Source: Cavia porcellus (taxonomy: Eukaryota; Chordata; Mammalia; Rodentia; Caviidae). Taken from it: a stretch of 64,000 bases of DNA. A model generated the notes under the pieces. The model did not search any database and was not told the origin of the DNA. It saw only the letters and a list, made by a program, of their open reading frames with translations. The stretch is taken from positions 206,038,657-206,102,656 of the forward strand of contig NW_026947484.1 in the NCBI RefSeq assembly GCF_034190915.1, read 5' to 3'. The position numbers and the translations under genes are program-made. Below are positions 33,354 through 48,744 of this stretch, piece after piece (position 1 is the first letter of the stretch; the number at the start of each line of letters is the position of its first letter).

Positions 33354-33882
33354 TCTGTGGGTTCCTGGTCAGTGACTCTGTCTGGTGCCTTGGCCTGAGG
33401 TCTTCATATTTGTCTGCCCTCCTAAAATCTGCTCTATCCTGTCCTCCAGGCTGAGACACTGCATTCATTACACATTTGTGATGGGACTGTAATTTGTATG
33501 TATTGTTACCTGGTGGCTCTGAACCAATAGCAGTACACACAGGACTTTCTCACTGGGTGGCATGCAACATCCCAATGGATGGTATAAGTCTCATGGCCCA
33601 GTGAGACTGCTATGCACATACCATGGGTGGCTGAGGCTCACAAGAATATGTTAAACTCTGGCTCATGACCCTGATTTCCACTCCTGGGTGCTCTATCTCA
33701 TCGAGGACTTGTCTTACATTCCAGACCTTCTTCTTAATCTCATGGAGTTCTCCAGGTTGCAGTCACTCAGTTGCCTTTAACTGTTTTCTTAGTTTTCATT
33801 TTTCAATATAGTTATATTAGAATATTGAATATGTTTTTAAAAAAATGAATTAAATGTGTGTTTTTCCCTGTCTCTATACCCC
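33354..33882. other. Unique sequence
   Basis: No gene seen. It is the left flank of the full-length L1. Confidence 0.4.
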
Positions 33883-33891
33883 GAGACACTC

Positions 33892-34470
33892 CTTTTTTAT
33901 TTTAAAGAGATTAAGACCAAAGAGGACAAAACAAAGCAGATCAGATCAGAATAATGCAAGCATCACAGCATTTTACCATAAGACAACCCATAATTAACAC
34001 TAACTACAATAATGTCTCTTTCTTTGAAATAGTTAAGCATAATTTCATATACGATAGTATCAAGCATAACAAAATAATATAAAACCATTCAAGAGAATGA
34101 AAGCATTACGGAGCTTTCAGAACCAAATATCAGAGAATGAACAATGGCTACTTTATTATCTCATATTCCATAGAAAATTTGTTAATACTATCACACATAA
34201 TAATATTCAATAAGATATAACATGATAGAACTAAAGGAAACAGAAGAAAACAAGCTTATTAGATGATATTAAATCAGCACTGGCTATTTTAATGTCTTGT
34301 TTTCTTCAAAATAGCTATTTATACTAGCACAGATAATAAATTCAAACAAACCAGAGTAAAACCATTCTAACTAATGAATTCAAACATTATAAGGCTTCAA
34401 AGCAATGTAATGGGGAATCATAATTATTATAAACTCTTAGGTACTCTTACCATTTCTTACACTGGGGAGA
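33892..34470 (-). other. L1 3'UTR with internal duplication
   Basis: It follows the ORF2 end up to the tail. Two diverged copies of a roughly 110-bp segment start near 34,005 and 34,291: both run AATGTCT-TT-TTC-TT-AAATAG and end in AAAACCATTC followed by an A-rich block. Confidence 0.5.
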
Positions 34471-37400
34471 CTATATGGTATTTATACATGTGAGCTTTAT
34501 TTATTTCACTTATGAGTATGGTCTCAAGTTGTGTCCATTTATTTATACATATATTAATGCGATCATTCTTTATATTTCTTTATCCATTGTATAAAAATAC
34601 CACAACTTTTTTATCCATTGCTAAGTTTACAGAAATTTAGGTTGTTTCCAAGATCTGGCTATTACAAATTGTGCTGCTATAAAGACAGGTGCACATATAT
34701 CATTGTGGTATGATGTTTTCAGTTCTTCTGGGGATATGCCTAGAAGTGCAATAGCTGGGTCAAATGGGACTTCTAATCCCAGGTTTTTGAAGAGTCTCCA
34801 GACTGACCTCCACAGTGGTTACACCATCCTACACTCCCAACAGTGGAGGAGAGTTCCTTTTTCTCCATAGTCTCTCCAGCATCTGTTGTTGGTAGTTTTC
34901 TTGATCCTGGCCATTCTTTCTGGAGTGAGATGGAATCTCAGTGTGGTTTTAATTTGCATTTCTCTAATGAATAATGATGATGAACATTTTTTTCATGTAT
35001 TTATTTTCCATTTGTATTTCTTCATCTAAGAACTGTGTATTCATCTCAGATGCCCACTTCTGCATTGGGTCTTTGAATTTTGGGGATCTGATTTTTTAAA
35101 ATTCTTTATAGGTTTTAGATAGAAGTTCTTTGTCTGAGGAACAGTTCACTAAGACTTTTTCCCCAGCTTGTGGGTTTTCTTTTCACTAAGGTGGAGATTT
35201 CTTTTGACATGCAGAAACTTCTTTAGGTGTGATCGCAGTTATTGATTCAGGAAAGTATTTTCCATGCAATTTGATTCCTGTTCATGAATTCTCTACCTAT
35301 CCCTATGTTTTCAAGATTTTTACCCAATTTGTCTTCCAACAGATTTAGCATTTCTTTTTTAGTATTCAGATCTTTGATCCATTTAGATTTTAGTTTAGTA
35401 CATGGTGATAGGCATGAGTCTAGTTTTAGTTTTCTGCATGTGGAGAGCCAGTTTTTCCAACACCATTTATTAAAGAGACTGTCATTCTTCCAGTGAACAT
35501 GTTTGGCCACTTTATCAAAGATAGGGTATTTGGGTGTTTGTAGTTGTGGTTGTATCTTCTAATCTATTTCATTAATCAGATGTGATTTTATTCCAGTACC
35601 ATGTTGATTTTATTACAATTGCTTTGTAGCATAACTTCAAGTCAGGGATTGTGATGCCTCCTGCCTTGCCTTTGCTGCTTAGAATTGGCTTTGCTACCCT
35701 AGGTCTCTTCTGGTTCCAGATGAATTTTAAGAGTGATTTCTCTAGATCTATATGAGGTATGTTGATGGTATTTTCATTGGGGTTGCATTGAATTTGTAGA
35801 ACAGTTTTGGGAGAATGGCCATTTTCACAATATTTATTCTTCCTATCCATGAACAAAGATGTCTTTCAATATTCTGAGATCCTCTTCAATTTCTTTTTTC
35901 AGGGTACTACAATTTTCCCTGTATAGATCTTTCACTTCTTTCATGAGATAAATTCCTAAGTATTTCATTTGTTTGGATGCTCCTGTGAAGGGTGTGGCTT
36001 CTTTTATTTCTCTGTCAGTGATTTTGATGTTAGTGTATAGAAATACTACTGATTTTTGAATATTGATTTTGTATTCAGTTACACTGCAGAATTTATTTAT
36101 CATATCTAGAAGTCTTTCAATGGAGTTTTGAGGGTCTTCTATGTAGAGTATCATGTCATCCAAAAATAATGATAATTTAACTTCCTCTTTTTCCCCCCTT
36201 ATAGAAATAACTTCCTCTATTTTTACCCCCTTTTTCCTCTGTCTTTTCTTGTTGCTCTGGCTAGTATTTCCAGTACTGTGTTGAATAGGAGCTATGATAA
36301 GAGACATCCTTGTCTTGTACCTGATTTTAAGTTAAAGGCACTCAGTTTTTAGCCACTTAATATGATACTGGCTGTTGGTTTGTTATATATGGCCTTTATC
36401 ATATTGAGATAAAGACCAACTATTCCAATTAAGGTCCTTAGCATGAATGAGTGTTGGACCTTATCAAAAGCTTTTTATGCATCTATAGAAATGCTCATGG
36501 GATTCTTACATTTGACTTTATTGATATGGTAGATTACATTTATTGATTTACATATGTTGAACCATTCCAGTGAGCCTGGGATGGATCCCACTTGGTCATG
36601 GTGTATAATCTTCCTGATGATTTGCTGCATCCTGTTTCCCAGTATATTATTGAGGATTTTTGCATCTGTGTCCATTAGGGAGATTGGCCTGTAGTTCTCT
36701 TTTTTAGTTGAGTCTTTCTCAAGTTTTGGTTCTAGAGTAATACTTGCTTCCAGGAATGACTTAGGAAGAATTGCTTCCCTTTTGATTTCATCAAGAGCTT
36801 GAGGAGTGTGGGCAGTAAGTCTTCTTTGTATTTCTTGTAGAATTCCGCAGTGAATCTGTCTGGGCCTGGACTCTTCTTTGTAGGTAGGGACTTAATTATA
36901 TTTTCAATTTCAGTAATGGAGATTGGGTTATTCAGCAATTTTACATCTTCTTGACCCAGCTTTGATACTTCATATGTCTAGGAATCTATCCATTTCTTCT
37001 GTGTTATCAAACTTATGAGAGTAGAGGTTTTTGAAATAGGTGTTGATGACCTTCTGTATTTCCACAGAGTTTGTAATGATTTCACCTTTTTCATTCCTTA
37101 TTGCATGAATTAGAGCTTTTTCTTTCCTTTTTTAAAATAATGTTGGCTGGGAGGGTCTCATCAATTTTAATTATTCTTTCAAAGAACCAACTGTTTTATT
37201 CATCGATTTTTTTGGATTGTTTTCTTAGTCTCTATTGTATTAATTTCTGCTCTGATTTTTTATAATTTCTTCCCTTCTTTTAGCCTTGGGCTTGACTTGC
37301 TCTTCTTTTGCTATATGTTCGAGGTGTAGCATCAGGTTGTTTATTTGTATTCATTCTGCTTTTCTGATGTGGGAACTCAGTGTAATAAATTTTCCTCTGA

Positions 37401-38290
37401 GGACTGCTTTCATTGCATCCCACAGATTCCAGTAAGTTGTATTTGTATTTTTGTTTGCTTGTAGGCATTGTTTAATCTTTTCTTTAATTTCCCCTGTGAC
37501 ACACTGATTGCTCAAGAGTGTATTATTCAATTTCCATGTGTTTGTGGGGTTTTTCTGTTTATTTTCTCATTAATTTCATGGCACTATGATCTGATAACAT
37601 GCATGGGATTATTTCAACTCTTTTGCATTTATTTAAATATGTTCTGGAAGCTAGCATATGGTCTATTTTAGAGAATGTCCATGTGCTGCTGAGAAGAATG
37701 TATATTATGATGTTTGATGGAACACTCTGTATATGTCTTTCAAGTCCATTTGATCACAGGTGTGATTAAGTTCTGTTATTTCTTTGCTGATTTTCTATCT
37801 GGTTGATCTGTCCCTTGGTGTCAAAGGTGTGTTAAGGTCTCTTGTTATAATTGTGTTATTGATAATTTGATTTTTCATTTCTATTCATACTTGCTTTGTA
37901 TAACTCAGTGCTCTGAAAATTTGTGCATGTATATTTAAAATAGTTATCTCTTCCTCTTGAATTTTTTCCCTAACCAGCATGTAGTGACCTTATTTATCTC
38001 TTAGGATCATTCTTCGTTTGAAGTTCACATTATCTGCAAACCGAATAGCTACCCAGACTTTTTTTTTATTTTGGCTCCTATTGCATGAAGTATTGTTTTC
38101 CATCCTTTGGATTTCAGTCTGTGAGTTTCTTTTTTGGGTTAGCTGGTTTTCTTGCAGACAGCATATGGTTGGATGTTGTTTCTTGATCCATTCTGCCAGT
38201 CTGTTTCATTTAATTGGTGAATTGAGACCATTTACATTAATGGTTATAACTGTTATATATTGGTTTGTTGTTGACATACTATCTTTCTGC
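34470..38290 (-). pseudogene. L1 ORF2 (endonuclease/reverse transcriptase), broken
   Basis: About 3.8 kb, the usual ORF2 size. Visible landmarks from N to C are the SPGPD-FTAEFYK block of RT (about 36,830-36,890), the polymerase site region at 36,150-36,170, the KYLGI-KEVKDLY-EN segment (about 35,915-35,985) and the C-terminal open piece at 35,247-35,510. The polymerase motif reads F-L-D-D rather than the normal F-A-D-D. At least six open pieces are separated by stops. The endonuclease lies in the 37.2-38.29 kb part, which is too decayed for me to show its active site. The protein would nick target DNA and copy L1 RNA. Confidence 0.85.
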
Positions 38291-38317
38291 TGTTGCATCT
38301 TTATCTTTCCATTCTGT

Positions 38318-39427
38318 TTAATTGTCTACCTTGCTTAGTGGTTTTTTCCTGTGTGTATCTAAATTGTCTTTCAGTATTCTATGCAGGGTTGACTTGATGA
38401 TCATGGAGTTCTTCAACTGTTCTTTGCTGTGGAAGTATCTTATTTCTCCATCAATTTTGAAGGAAAGTTTTTCAGGGTACATTAGTCTAGGTTGGAAATC
38501 ATTTTCTTTTAGGATCTGAAATACTTCACTCCATGCTCTTCTCGACTTCATTGTTTGTGATGAGAAGTCTGCTGTGATTCTGATAGGCTTTCCTTTATAG
38601 GTGATCTGTCTTTTCTCTCTGACAGCTTTTAGTATTCTATTCTTATGTTGGATTTCTGGAGTGGTGATTATTATATATCTGAGTGTAGTTTTATGTTGGT
38701 TATAGCTATTTGGAATTCTATATTCTTCACTCATCCTAATGTCAATTTCCATTCTCATGTTTGGGAAATTTTCAGCTATTACTTCTCTAAATAGCCTTTG
38801 ATATAACTTGTGTTGTTCCCTTCTGTTTTCATTTATCTCTATCAATCTTATGTTATTTTCCTTTGCATCATCTTGCAGCTGTTGACTTGTTATTTCCTGA
38901 TTCTTTTTTACTTTAAAAAGATCTTTCCTTTCCTATTCACTAACTGCAATCTTGTCTTCAAGGTGTGAAATTCTATCTTCACTTTTGTTGAGTCAGTTTT
39001 GACCACTTTTGATGGAATTTTTGATTTCCTGTGTATCTCTTTGAATCTGCTTCATGTATTCTGTTTATTATATTGTTCATCGAGGGATCTATCTTTTTGT
39101 TTTGTTCCTCTAATTTTTAACTGTGTTTTATTTAGATGTGGTCAGCATCTCTTTTATTACTTTTATCATTTCTTCTTTTACCTGGGAGATTATTTCTAGT
39201 TTGAATTCCTTTAAATCTTTCTGGAGTTGCTTCTTTATTTCGGTTGCTATTATTTCAGGTATTTCAGGTGTATAGCATATATTTTCTTCTATGTTCATGG
39301 CTTGTAAGCTTTTTTGGGATGGGCTGGAGGTTTGAGATTGCATTTTGTTCTTTCGTTTTGTCATTTTCCTATATTTCTGTGTTTTATGTGTTGTTCCAAG
39401 ACTTCCCCTGGGTGTGTTGGAAATCAT
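38318..39427 (-). pseudogene. L1 ORF1 (RNA-binding chaperone), broken
   Basis: There are two open pieces. The C-terminal one (38,318-38,845, 175 codons) carries the RRM and C-terminal domain: a REV-ENFP segment, IRMSEEYRIPN, then PRLMYPEKLSF-DGE, all typical of L1 ORF1p. The N-terminal one (39,128-39,427) has a basic, polar head and a Lys/Glu-rich heptad stretch (KKQLQKDLKEFK) expected for the coiled coil that trimerises ORF1p. The ~280 bp between them carry the frame break. Confidence 0.85.
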
Positions 39428-39814
39428 GTCTTATGCCTTGAGCTCCTTGGACTGAGTGGAGGTTACTGAGTATGGTCCAGTCAGGCCCTCAGGCCTACCC
39501 ACGCCACCTTCAGTGTTCCAGGTAACTGGGCAGGCATCTATCCAATGTGGATGATGGTCTAAAACTCTCCCCAGGTAAAGACCAATGTCCTGAAACTCAC
39601 TTCACCTGCGCTCAACTCCCCTGAATGAAGAAGGCCACTGGACGTAGTGTGGTAGGTCTGCAAAACCTCCTAAGGCTAGTCTAGTGTGGCTAGGATCTGG
39701 GTGGATCCTTGAGCACTGGGAGCAATGATCTTAAAATCTCCCAGGACTCGGAATGGCCCGTGGGACTTATCCCAGCCACCAGCTGAGTTTCCCAGTTTGA
39801 AAGAAGGTCCTCCT
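39428..39814 (-). promoter_or_regulatory. L1 5'UTR (internal promoter region)
   Basis: About 390 bp, clearly more GC-rich than the surroundings, between the ORF1 start and the GAGACACTC flank. L1 promoters lie here. I do not see the tandem monomers of mouse L1s. Confidence 0.65.
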
Positions 39815-39823
39815 GAGACACTC

Positions 39824-41255
39824 TTGGTGCTGCTTCAGATATGCCTGATATTTTACTTTGTGGTTATTAATATCCTCTAGTTGTAGTATCTCTTGAATCC
39901 CCTTAGAACCACTTGGGATCTTAAAAGAATTTATGTGTTGCATTCCAGATTGATTTATCTGCTTAAAGCATAGGTCCAGGCTGCCTCAGGTAATCCTAAT
40001 GTGTAGCCAGAATTAGAGACCACTGAGCTGCATTATGTGCATTATTAATGTTAGGTGAGGCATTAAGATTTGCTTTTAAGTGGAGTTGCCAGATTTAGTA
40101 ATTTCTTTAGTACTTCTTTAAAGTAAGTCAGTTCATATATCAGTCTTCTTGGCCTGGGGTAGATGAGTCTAAATAACTCTTTGCAACGAATCTTTGAGGT
40201 CCAAGATCAAAAACATCCTAGCATGAAGGGAGGAACTTGTTCTGGGATATGGAGATATAATAAGTTATTGGCTTCATTGAGCAGGAGCGAAGTGATTGGA
40301 AACCAAGATTTCATCAATAATGCAGTATTATTTTAAAGACATTAGAGGTAACTAAGTGTTTACAAAGTTTATGAGAGTTCTGAAATTTTAATGGATCCTT
40401 AAATAGAGTGAATTATTACAAAACCTACTTCAGATGAGGTCACGGACTCTCTAAGTTTAGGAATCAATAGAAATAGCCTGTGTGTGCCACTGTGTGAGAG
40501 CTCTGCCAGGAATTTGTGCTGCCAGGTTATTATATTAACATGGCACAATGAGAACCAGCCTTCTTTACAGCTCATATCCCCAACATAAATCACAAAGAAC
40601 TGATACAGAGCAAGGATCAATGTTGAATCTCATCTTTTCCAGTTCTCATGTGGAAAATACACATAAATATTGACCATTCATTAACTTATTATATTAAAAA
40701 CAAATGAAGAAAAATTGAAGCAGATAGAAACAGTGTAATCTATCTTCCTTGCTTTACCTTAATAATCTGATGGTTTTACTGCCAACTTTGTTGTAAATTT
40801 TTATAGTTTATCTGACTGCAAACATCTGAATGACTACAGACATTAAAAGTATCAATTTAAACTTACAAAAGAGTCTTTTTTTTCTTCAACCTGAATATTC
40901 TGTACAGGTAAAAACAGAGATTTTCCTTTGATGAGGACAGAAGAACCTTGCTCTGCCTGCCCACTCTTTTCCCTTTATCTGAAATAACTCTGTAGCACTC
41001 CTTGGGTTAACAGAGCTCTGGTTGAAAAATCACTGATGTAGGCCAAACAGTGGATGTGTTAGGGCTTTTCATTCAGCTTTAGATTGTCTGAATATTTTTA
41101 ATCATTACCGAGCTGGTTGTTAATAGGACAATCATTGTTCTTCTGCACAGGCTGTAGAGAACATAGCAGGTTAGGGCACTTGCTATCAAAATCTATTCTC
41201 AGAGTGCTCAGTTTTCATTGTATTGTTGCTGGTTGATAAGGAAATATCTTGCCAG
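39824..41255. other. Unique sequence, no gene seen
   Basis: No gene or named repeat recognised. Confidence 0.35.
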
Positions 41256-41440
41256 ATATGGTAGTACACACTTATAATCCAAGCATTCTGTGAGGCTGAA
41301 GCACAAGGATCACAAGTTAATGCCTAGCCTACCTTAGTGACCTAGTGAGACCCCGATTTGGAAAAAAAAAATTACCAAAAAGGTGAGGATGTGCCTTATT
41401 GTGAAGGACCTGAGCTTAATCTCCAGTGATGAAAAAAGTA
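41256..41440 (+). mobile_element. B1-ID dimeric SINE
   Basis: A B1 left half ('gccagatatggtagtacacacttataatccaagcattctgtgaggctgaagcacaaggatcac' to 'gtgagaccccg'), an A-rich linker, then an ID-like right half ending 'cctgagcttaatctccag'. This dimer type marks non-murid rodents. Confidence 0.8.
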
Positions 41441-43053
41441 AGTATCTAGAGAATTACATTTAATGGCAGTGGAAAACTGTGCCTGTCATTCATGGCAAAT
41501 CATCTTCCTGAGAGTTATAGCCTATAAGTACTTTGGGGTCTGATAGGTGTGCTTTGTCACTGGGGAAGAAGGCAAAGAGCCTTGCTCACAAAGGCATTTG
41601 AAATGTAGCAGGAAAGCAGAATAGGAAGAATCTTCCTGCCAGCAGGGAGATTCATAGAATACACTCTCCCAAATGGGCTTGGGTTTTGGCCTCTCACTAG
41701 TGAGGAACTAGGCAAAAATCCTATGCCTTCACATCTGAATGGTATGAGAAAAATAAATGAGCAAGGGGATTAAATTTAGGATATTTGGACCTGAAAACAG
41801 CATAAATGATAACTGAAATGTGTTAATGATGAGAATATATATATTCTTTTACAGAACATGTTCTTAGAGCAGTTCTTGAATGAGTTAATTTCATGGCTAA
41901 GCTACATCATCTAGATTCCCAGTCTTGCTATTTGTCTGCTCTGCCATCTTTAGCATTTGTACTCTGAATTGCCTCTTGTGGTTTCTAGGAGCCTGAGAGG
42001 TTCCAGGCATCACAGTAGGAGGCAATTTTGATGAAAGAGGGTCTTTCTTTCTGTTCAGTAAGTAAATTTATTCCCAGTAAATTTATGCCTCCATCAGTTT
42101 CTCCCTTACATATACCATTAGCCAACAAGATTATGCAAATCTAAGTGCAAGCCAGTTACAAAAAAAAAAAAAAGATATTTGGCTTCAGTCAATTATGATT
42201 TACTTCTGAGGAAAGACCCAATTTCCTAAAGTACTTGTCTCTTCTATTGGTATTAAAAAAAGAAGATATCTCAACTTACAACATGTACTACATGTGTCAG
42301 TCATGTCAACTTTTGCTATGTTTTAATGATACTTTAGCAAACTCTAGTAGACCCTACGACTATTAAATTTTAAGGGGAAGTTACTGTAAATTACTTTTAA
42401 TAAAAATGAATAAGCTAAAGAACAATTCTAACAGAAGAATACATTTTACAATATATACCAAAATACATTGGGTTTGAGTGAGTTTGAGTTAAATCCATAA
42501 AATAAACACTTCCACAATTAAAAATAAAACATTTTCTCTTAAATTCTTGAAAAGCTGCAAGAAAATAGTAGTTCATATCACAGAAAGGATGTAAACTCAG
42601 TTAGCTTTTTAAAAATAGACGTTAGTGGAAAAAATAACAGAAGTATTGATGTATTTGCATATAAATGATGAATCCTGTATAATAAAAAACAAAATAGTAA
42701 AAATGAACAGCTCATTGGAAAATTTTTTAATCAAATGCTATTCAAAGTTAATATTTGAAACCTATAACATTACATTCAAATTTTTAAGAAAAAGTGGACC
42801 TTATAATGCAGGATAATCATAACAGATAAAAAATTTATAAAAGTACAAACAAATTTTAAAACCATCAATCATGTTAGAAGAAAAAGAAATTCAAATTAAA
42901 GCAACTAGGAGATGTAATTTTAAATCTTCCACCACAACTTTAAGATATTATAATTATTGTTGTGGTACAGATGGTATACCTGCCAATGATGATAAGTTTT
43001 TATCTGTTTGAAAAGTAAATAGGACAGTACATAGGAGAGCTACAAAGATGTTC
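41441..43053. other. AT-rich unique sequence
   Basis: Nothing recognisable. A poly-A run lies at about 42,162-42,173. Confidence 0.35.
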
Positions 43054-43443
43054 TGTTATGGCTTGTATTTATATGTACCCAGAAACCTCATGCACTTACA
43101 GGTGGAGCTTTTGAGAGTGACTGGATTGTGGGTGTATGACACTGGATTAGTCTACCAATTGGTTTAACAATTTGGGTGTTTGTTTTACTGAAGAGGAAAG
43201 ACCCACTCTGGGTGTGGGTAGTACCATCCAGTCAGCTTGCAGCCTGGATAAAACAAAAAGAGAAAGAAGTCTGGTTGCCTCTTGTGCACATCATGAACTT
43301 CTTTTTTTATCTGCTATGTTAGCTTTCATTAGAACCAGATGACTATAGACTGAAGCCTCTCTAAACTGTGAGCTAAAATAATCCTTTCCTCCTTTAACTC
43401 ATGGGTATCAGGCATTGCATTCCAGCAATGAGAAAGTAACTAA
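43054..43443 (+). mobile_element. MaLR-like solo LTR
   Basis: Same family as 643-1,050. It begins TGTTATGGCTTG and ends near CAGCAATGAGAAAGTAACTA. Confidence 0.6.
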
Positions 43444-43444
43444 G

Positions 43445-46440
<2,996 letters not shown>

Positions 46441-46444
46441 AATA

Positions 46445-46570
46445 ATTTTTCTAAGCCTCAGTTTCTTCATCTGTCATGCAGATATAACACCTGGCAAGAG
46501 ACATGACAAATTCAATAATATGCAAAAATGCCTATTAATGTCAGCATATATAAGTGCTTAATAATCTAAG
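46445..46570 (+). mobile_element. MIR-like fragment
   Basis: 'aataatttttctaagcctcagtttcttcatctgtcatgcagatataacacctgg' is the MIR core-to-3' block. Confidence 0.65.
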
Positions 46571-46691
46571 TATGCTTTTATGATGATCTTAATAATAAAG
46601 GAGAAAATCCTTAATTATGTATGCAACTCTGCATAGGTAGATATAGTACATAACTTCTCTGATGCCTTTGACTTATTCATTTATTCATTCA

Positions 46692-47164
46692 TGTTGGGAG
46701 CCATTAAAACTGGAAATCAAACACAAGAGCAGGGCTGTAATGTGAGCAGGGCATGTATGACCTGAGAACAAAGAGAAGCCTCACAGGGCAAAATAACGTC
46801 ACAGAAGAGAACACCTGGCTCCCATTTCAATAAACTACATTAAACAAGCATTTCACTCCTGTAGTGAAATGAAGCATGGTGATCTCCTCTTAGATAGTTC
46901 TCGTAAGTTAACATAATTTGTTACTTGGCAAAGTTCTTGAACCACTCTCAAGGTCTGCTCAGTTTCCTGTATTGTCTGAAAAATAAATAAATAAATACAG
47001 GCTTCCCAGAGGCATTCCTTGACTAAGGCCTTCAGAGTCTCAAACTCTGCAGAAGCATTTTGATCCTCCTGGAGCCCTAAAACCAAATCACTTATTTCAT
47101 TTATTTAACCCTTTGTGGTACACTCATTTGGAAGATTAGGAATTGTGGCCAAGTCCCTGATAAC
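46692..47164 (+). repeat. ERV-B 5' LTR
   Basis: It begins TGTTGGGAGCC. It shares with the 3' copy long blocks such as GGGCATGTATGACCT, CCTCACAGGGCAA, TTGTTACTTGGCAAAG and CAGAGGCATTC. It contains a short (AAAT)n run at about 46,981-46,996. Identity to the 3' LTR is roughly 85-90% by eye. Confidence 0.9.
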
Positions 47165-47182
47165 TGGTGCTGGAACAGGGAC
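47165..47182 (+). promoter_or_regulatory. ERV-B primer binding site, tRNA-Lys type
   Basis: TGGTGCTGGAACAGGGAC differs from the canonical tRNA-Lys site at three positions (GGTGCTGG for GGCGCCCG). Such sites are typical of betaretroviruses and HERV-K-like elements. Confidence 0.8.
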
Positions 47183-47360
47183 CTGAAATCCTTGGATTAG
47201 GAATTTTATCCTGAATGAGTAAGTCTACCTAGAGTGGAAAGTCTGAATACAAAGGAGGCCTTCACAGGATGAAAACTTCACTAAGGACACCTGGAGAAGC
47301 GAGGCGACAACAAAGGCAAGTCTTCTCACTATGAATAAGCCATTTTATCTGGTTGTAAAA

Positions 47361-47531
47361 ATGGGACAAGGGATTTCAACCAAAAAGCAAAGATACTTAC
47401 AGTTTCTCCAAGGCTTGCTTAAATGCTCAGGGGCTTGGATACCAAAGAAAGACCTAGCAAAAATGTTGAAAGAAGTAACCAAATATAATTCAGGGTTTCC
47501 TCACATAGGCACTATAGATATTGATAATTAG
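47361..47531 (+). pseudogene. ERV-B gag, matrix N-terminus
   Basis: The ATG is followed by Gly-Gln, a myristoylation start. Then come a Tyr/Gln-rich helix and FPHIGTIDID, the position of the betaretroviral 'WFP-EGTID' segment. A stop at 47,529-47,531 ends it. Matrix anchors Gag to membranes. The track of gag resumes only after the nested ERV-C. Confidence 0.8.
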
Positions 47532-47660
47532 GAAAGAGATGAAAAGTACATTTAAAAGGCACATCACACATTTCCCCTGAGATGTTCTCAACTTGGAACC
47601 TAGTTCATTCAGTTTTGAGTCCATTACAGAGCTTGCAGTCAATAGCTTCTGAAAGAATCT

Positions 47661-47967
47661 TGCCCTAGGCTGGACACTGTAGATGGGAGGAGGCTGGGAG
47701 ATGGAACCAAGGAGCTCTATCTTCCCTGCCCCTAGAAATTTACCCATGGCATGAAATGAATAACAATGGGCTACCTGTGCATCCCTAATGCCCCTTAGGC
47801 ACCACCCAAAACCTAAGCTATATGTATGCCCCACACCACGGGTCTGCCAGAGAGAAAGCCAGACTTCAGTAGTGGTGGGGGGTTTGTTTTTCTCTCTCTG
47901 CGTTCTCAGAATAAAGGCCTCTTTTATTTCATACTTCTCATCTTTTGGATGTGCCAGAATCTTATCA
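47661..47967 (+). repeat. ERV-C 5' LTR
   Basis: 307 bp. AATAAAGG poly(A) signal at about 47,912. Aligns end to end with 51,745-52,046 at roughly 88-90% by eye. Confidence 0.85.
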
Positions 47968-48740
47968 TATGATGCTGTGACTCAGATCAGCAGGAGCATG
48001 ACTTCTAGAATCTCCATTCCGAGTCTCCTGCGGATTGACGAACTGGACTGCATCCTGGATTAATTCCTCACTTCTCAACATGCAGGAGCTGCTTAATTTG
48101 TCGCCAATTGTTCGCAAACAACACCTGCCCAATTTATCACAGGTGAACAACCTCCGGAGATTATACGGCACTGGGCCAGCCCCACACGGGTTTTCTCCCA
48201 TTTCCCTGGACTCGAGTGATGCTCTCATGTCCTTAGCCCAAGGCAGAGTCTTTCTCCATGGGCTGGGACCCACACTGAAAAGCTTTCATGTCCTTTAGAG
48301 CTTTTAAGCTCTCACTGGCACAGCTGTTACTGAAATCCACAGGAAATCCACTTTTGTTGTTGGTGATGGCCAAATATCATGAGCTTTAGAACTATATCAC
48401 CAATTACTGTTCAGCCTACGAGGTAAAGATGATGATCTAACTAACCTCTTTAGGCCACAGTATGTTGCCTCACCTAACTGTGACTCTGTGGGCCAGGCCC
48501 CACACCAGATTTTATCTTGGGGACTACTTCCTGTCCCCCCAAAAACCATACCTATTTATAGCTTATCACACTAATGACAAGTTTACAAAGCTATCTTTGA
48601 GCCTTTAAGAATGTGTCTTTTCCTGTTGTCCTACAGGATCCCTCCTCTTCCCCACACTGAGGACAGCCTTTCAAAGCTTTCTTAGCATCCTCTCTTTCTT
48701 CCCCATTTCAGACCCTCCCCCTGCCACTTGCTGCTTTCTG
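47968..48740 (+). other. ERV-C leader, no gene recognised
   Basis: Sequence directly after the 5' LTR with many stops. No Gag features seen. The 48,035-48,298 frame has no family motifs. Confidence 0.4.
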
Positions 48741-48744
48741 GCCG

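Larger units (their letters stand above)
33892..39814 (-). mobile_element. Full-length antisense L1 element
   Basis: About 5.9 kb. Read on the minus strand it has, in order, a GC-rich 5'UTR, ORF1, ORF2, a 3'UTR and a poly-A tail (poly-T at 33,893 on the plus strand). GAGACACTC occurs at 33,883-33,891 and again at 39,815-39,823, immediately outside both ends, and fits a target duplication. The overall length matches a complete L1. Both ORFs contain stops or frameshifts, so it no longer moves. Confidence 0.85.

Noticed and set aside
38018..38338. Hydrophobic plus-strand frame as a membrane protein
   Set aside because: It is the reverse strand of L1 at the ORF1/ORF2 junction.
47488..47834. 114-codon minus-strand frame, repeated near 51,628-51,924
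   Set aside because: They are antisense readings of the two ERV-C LTRs.
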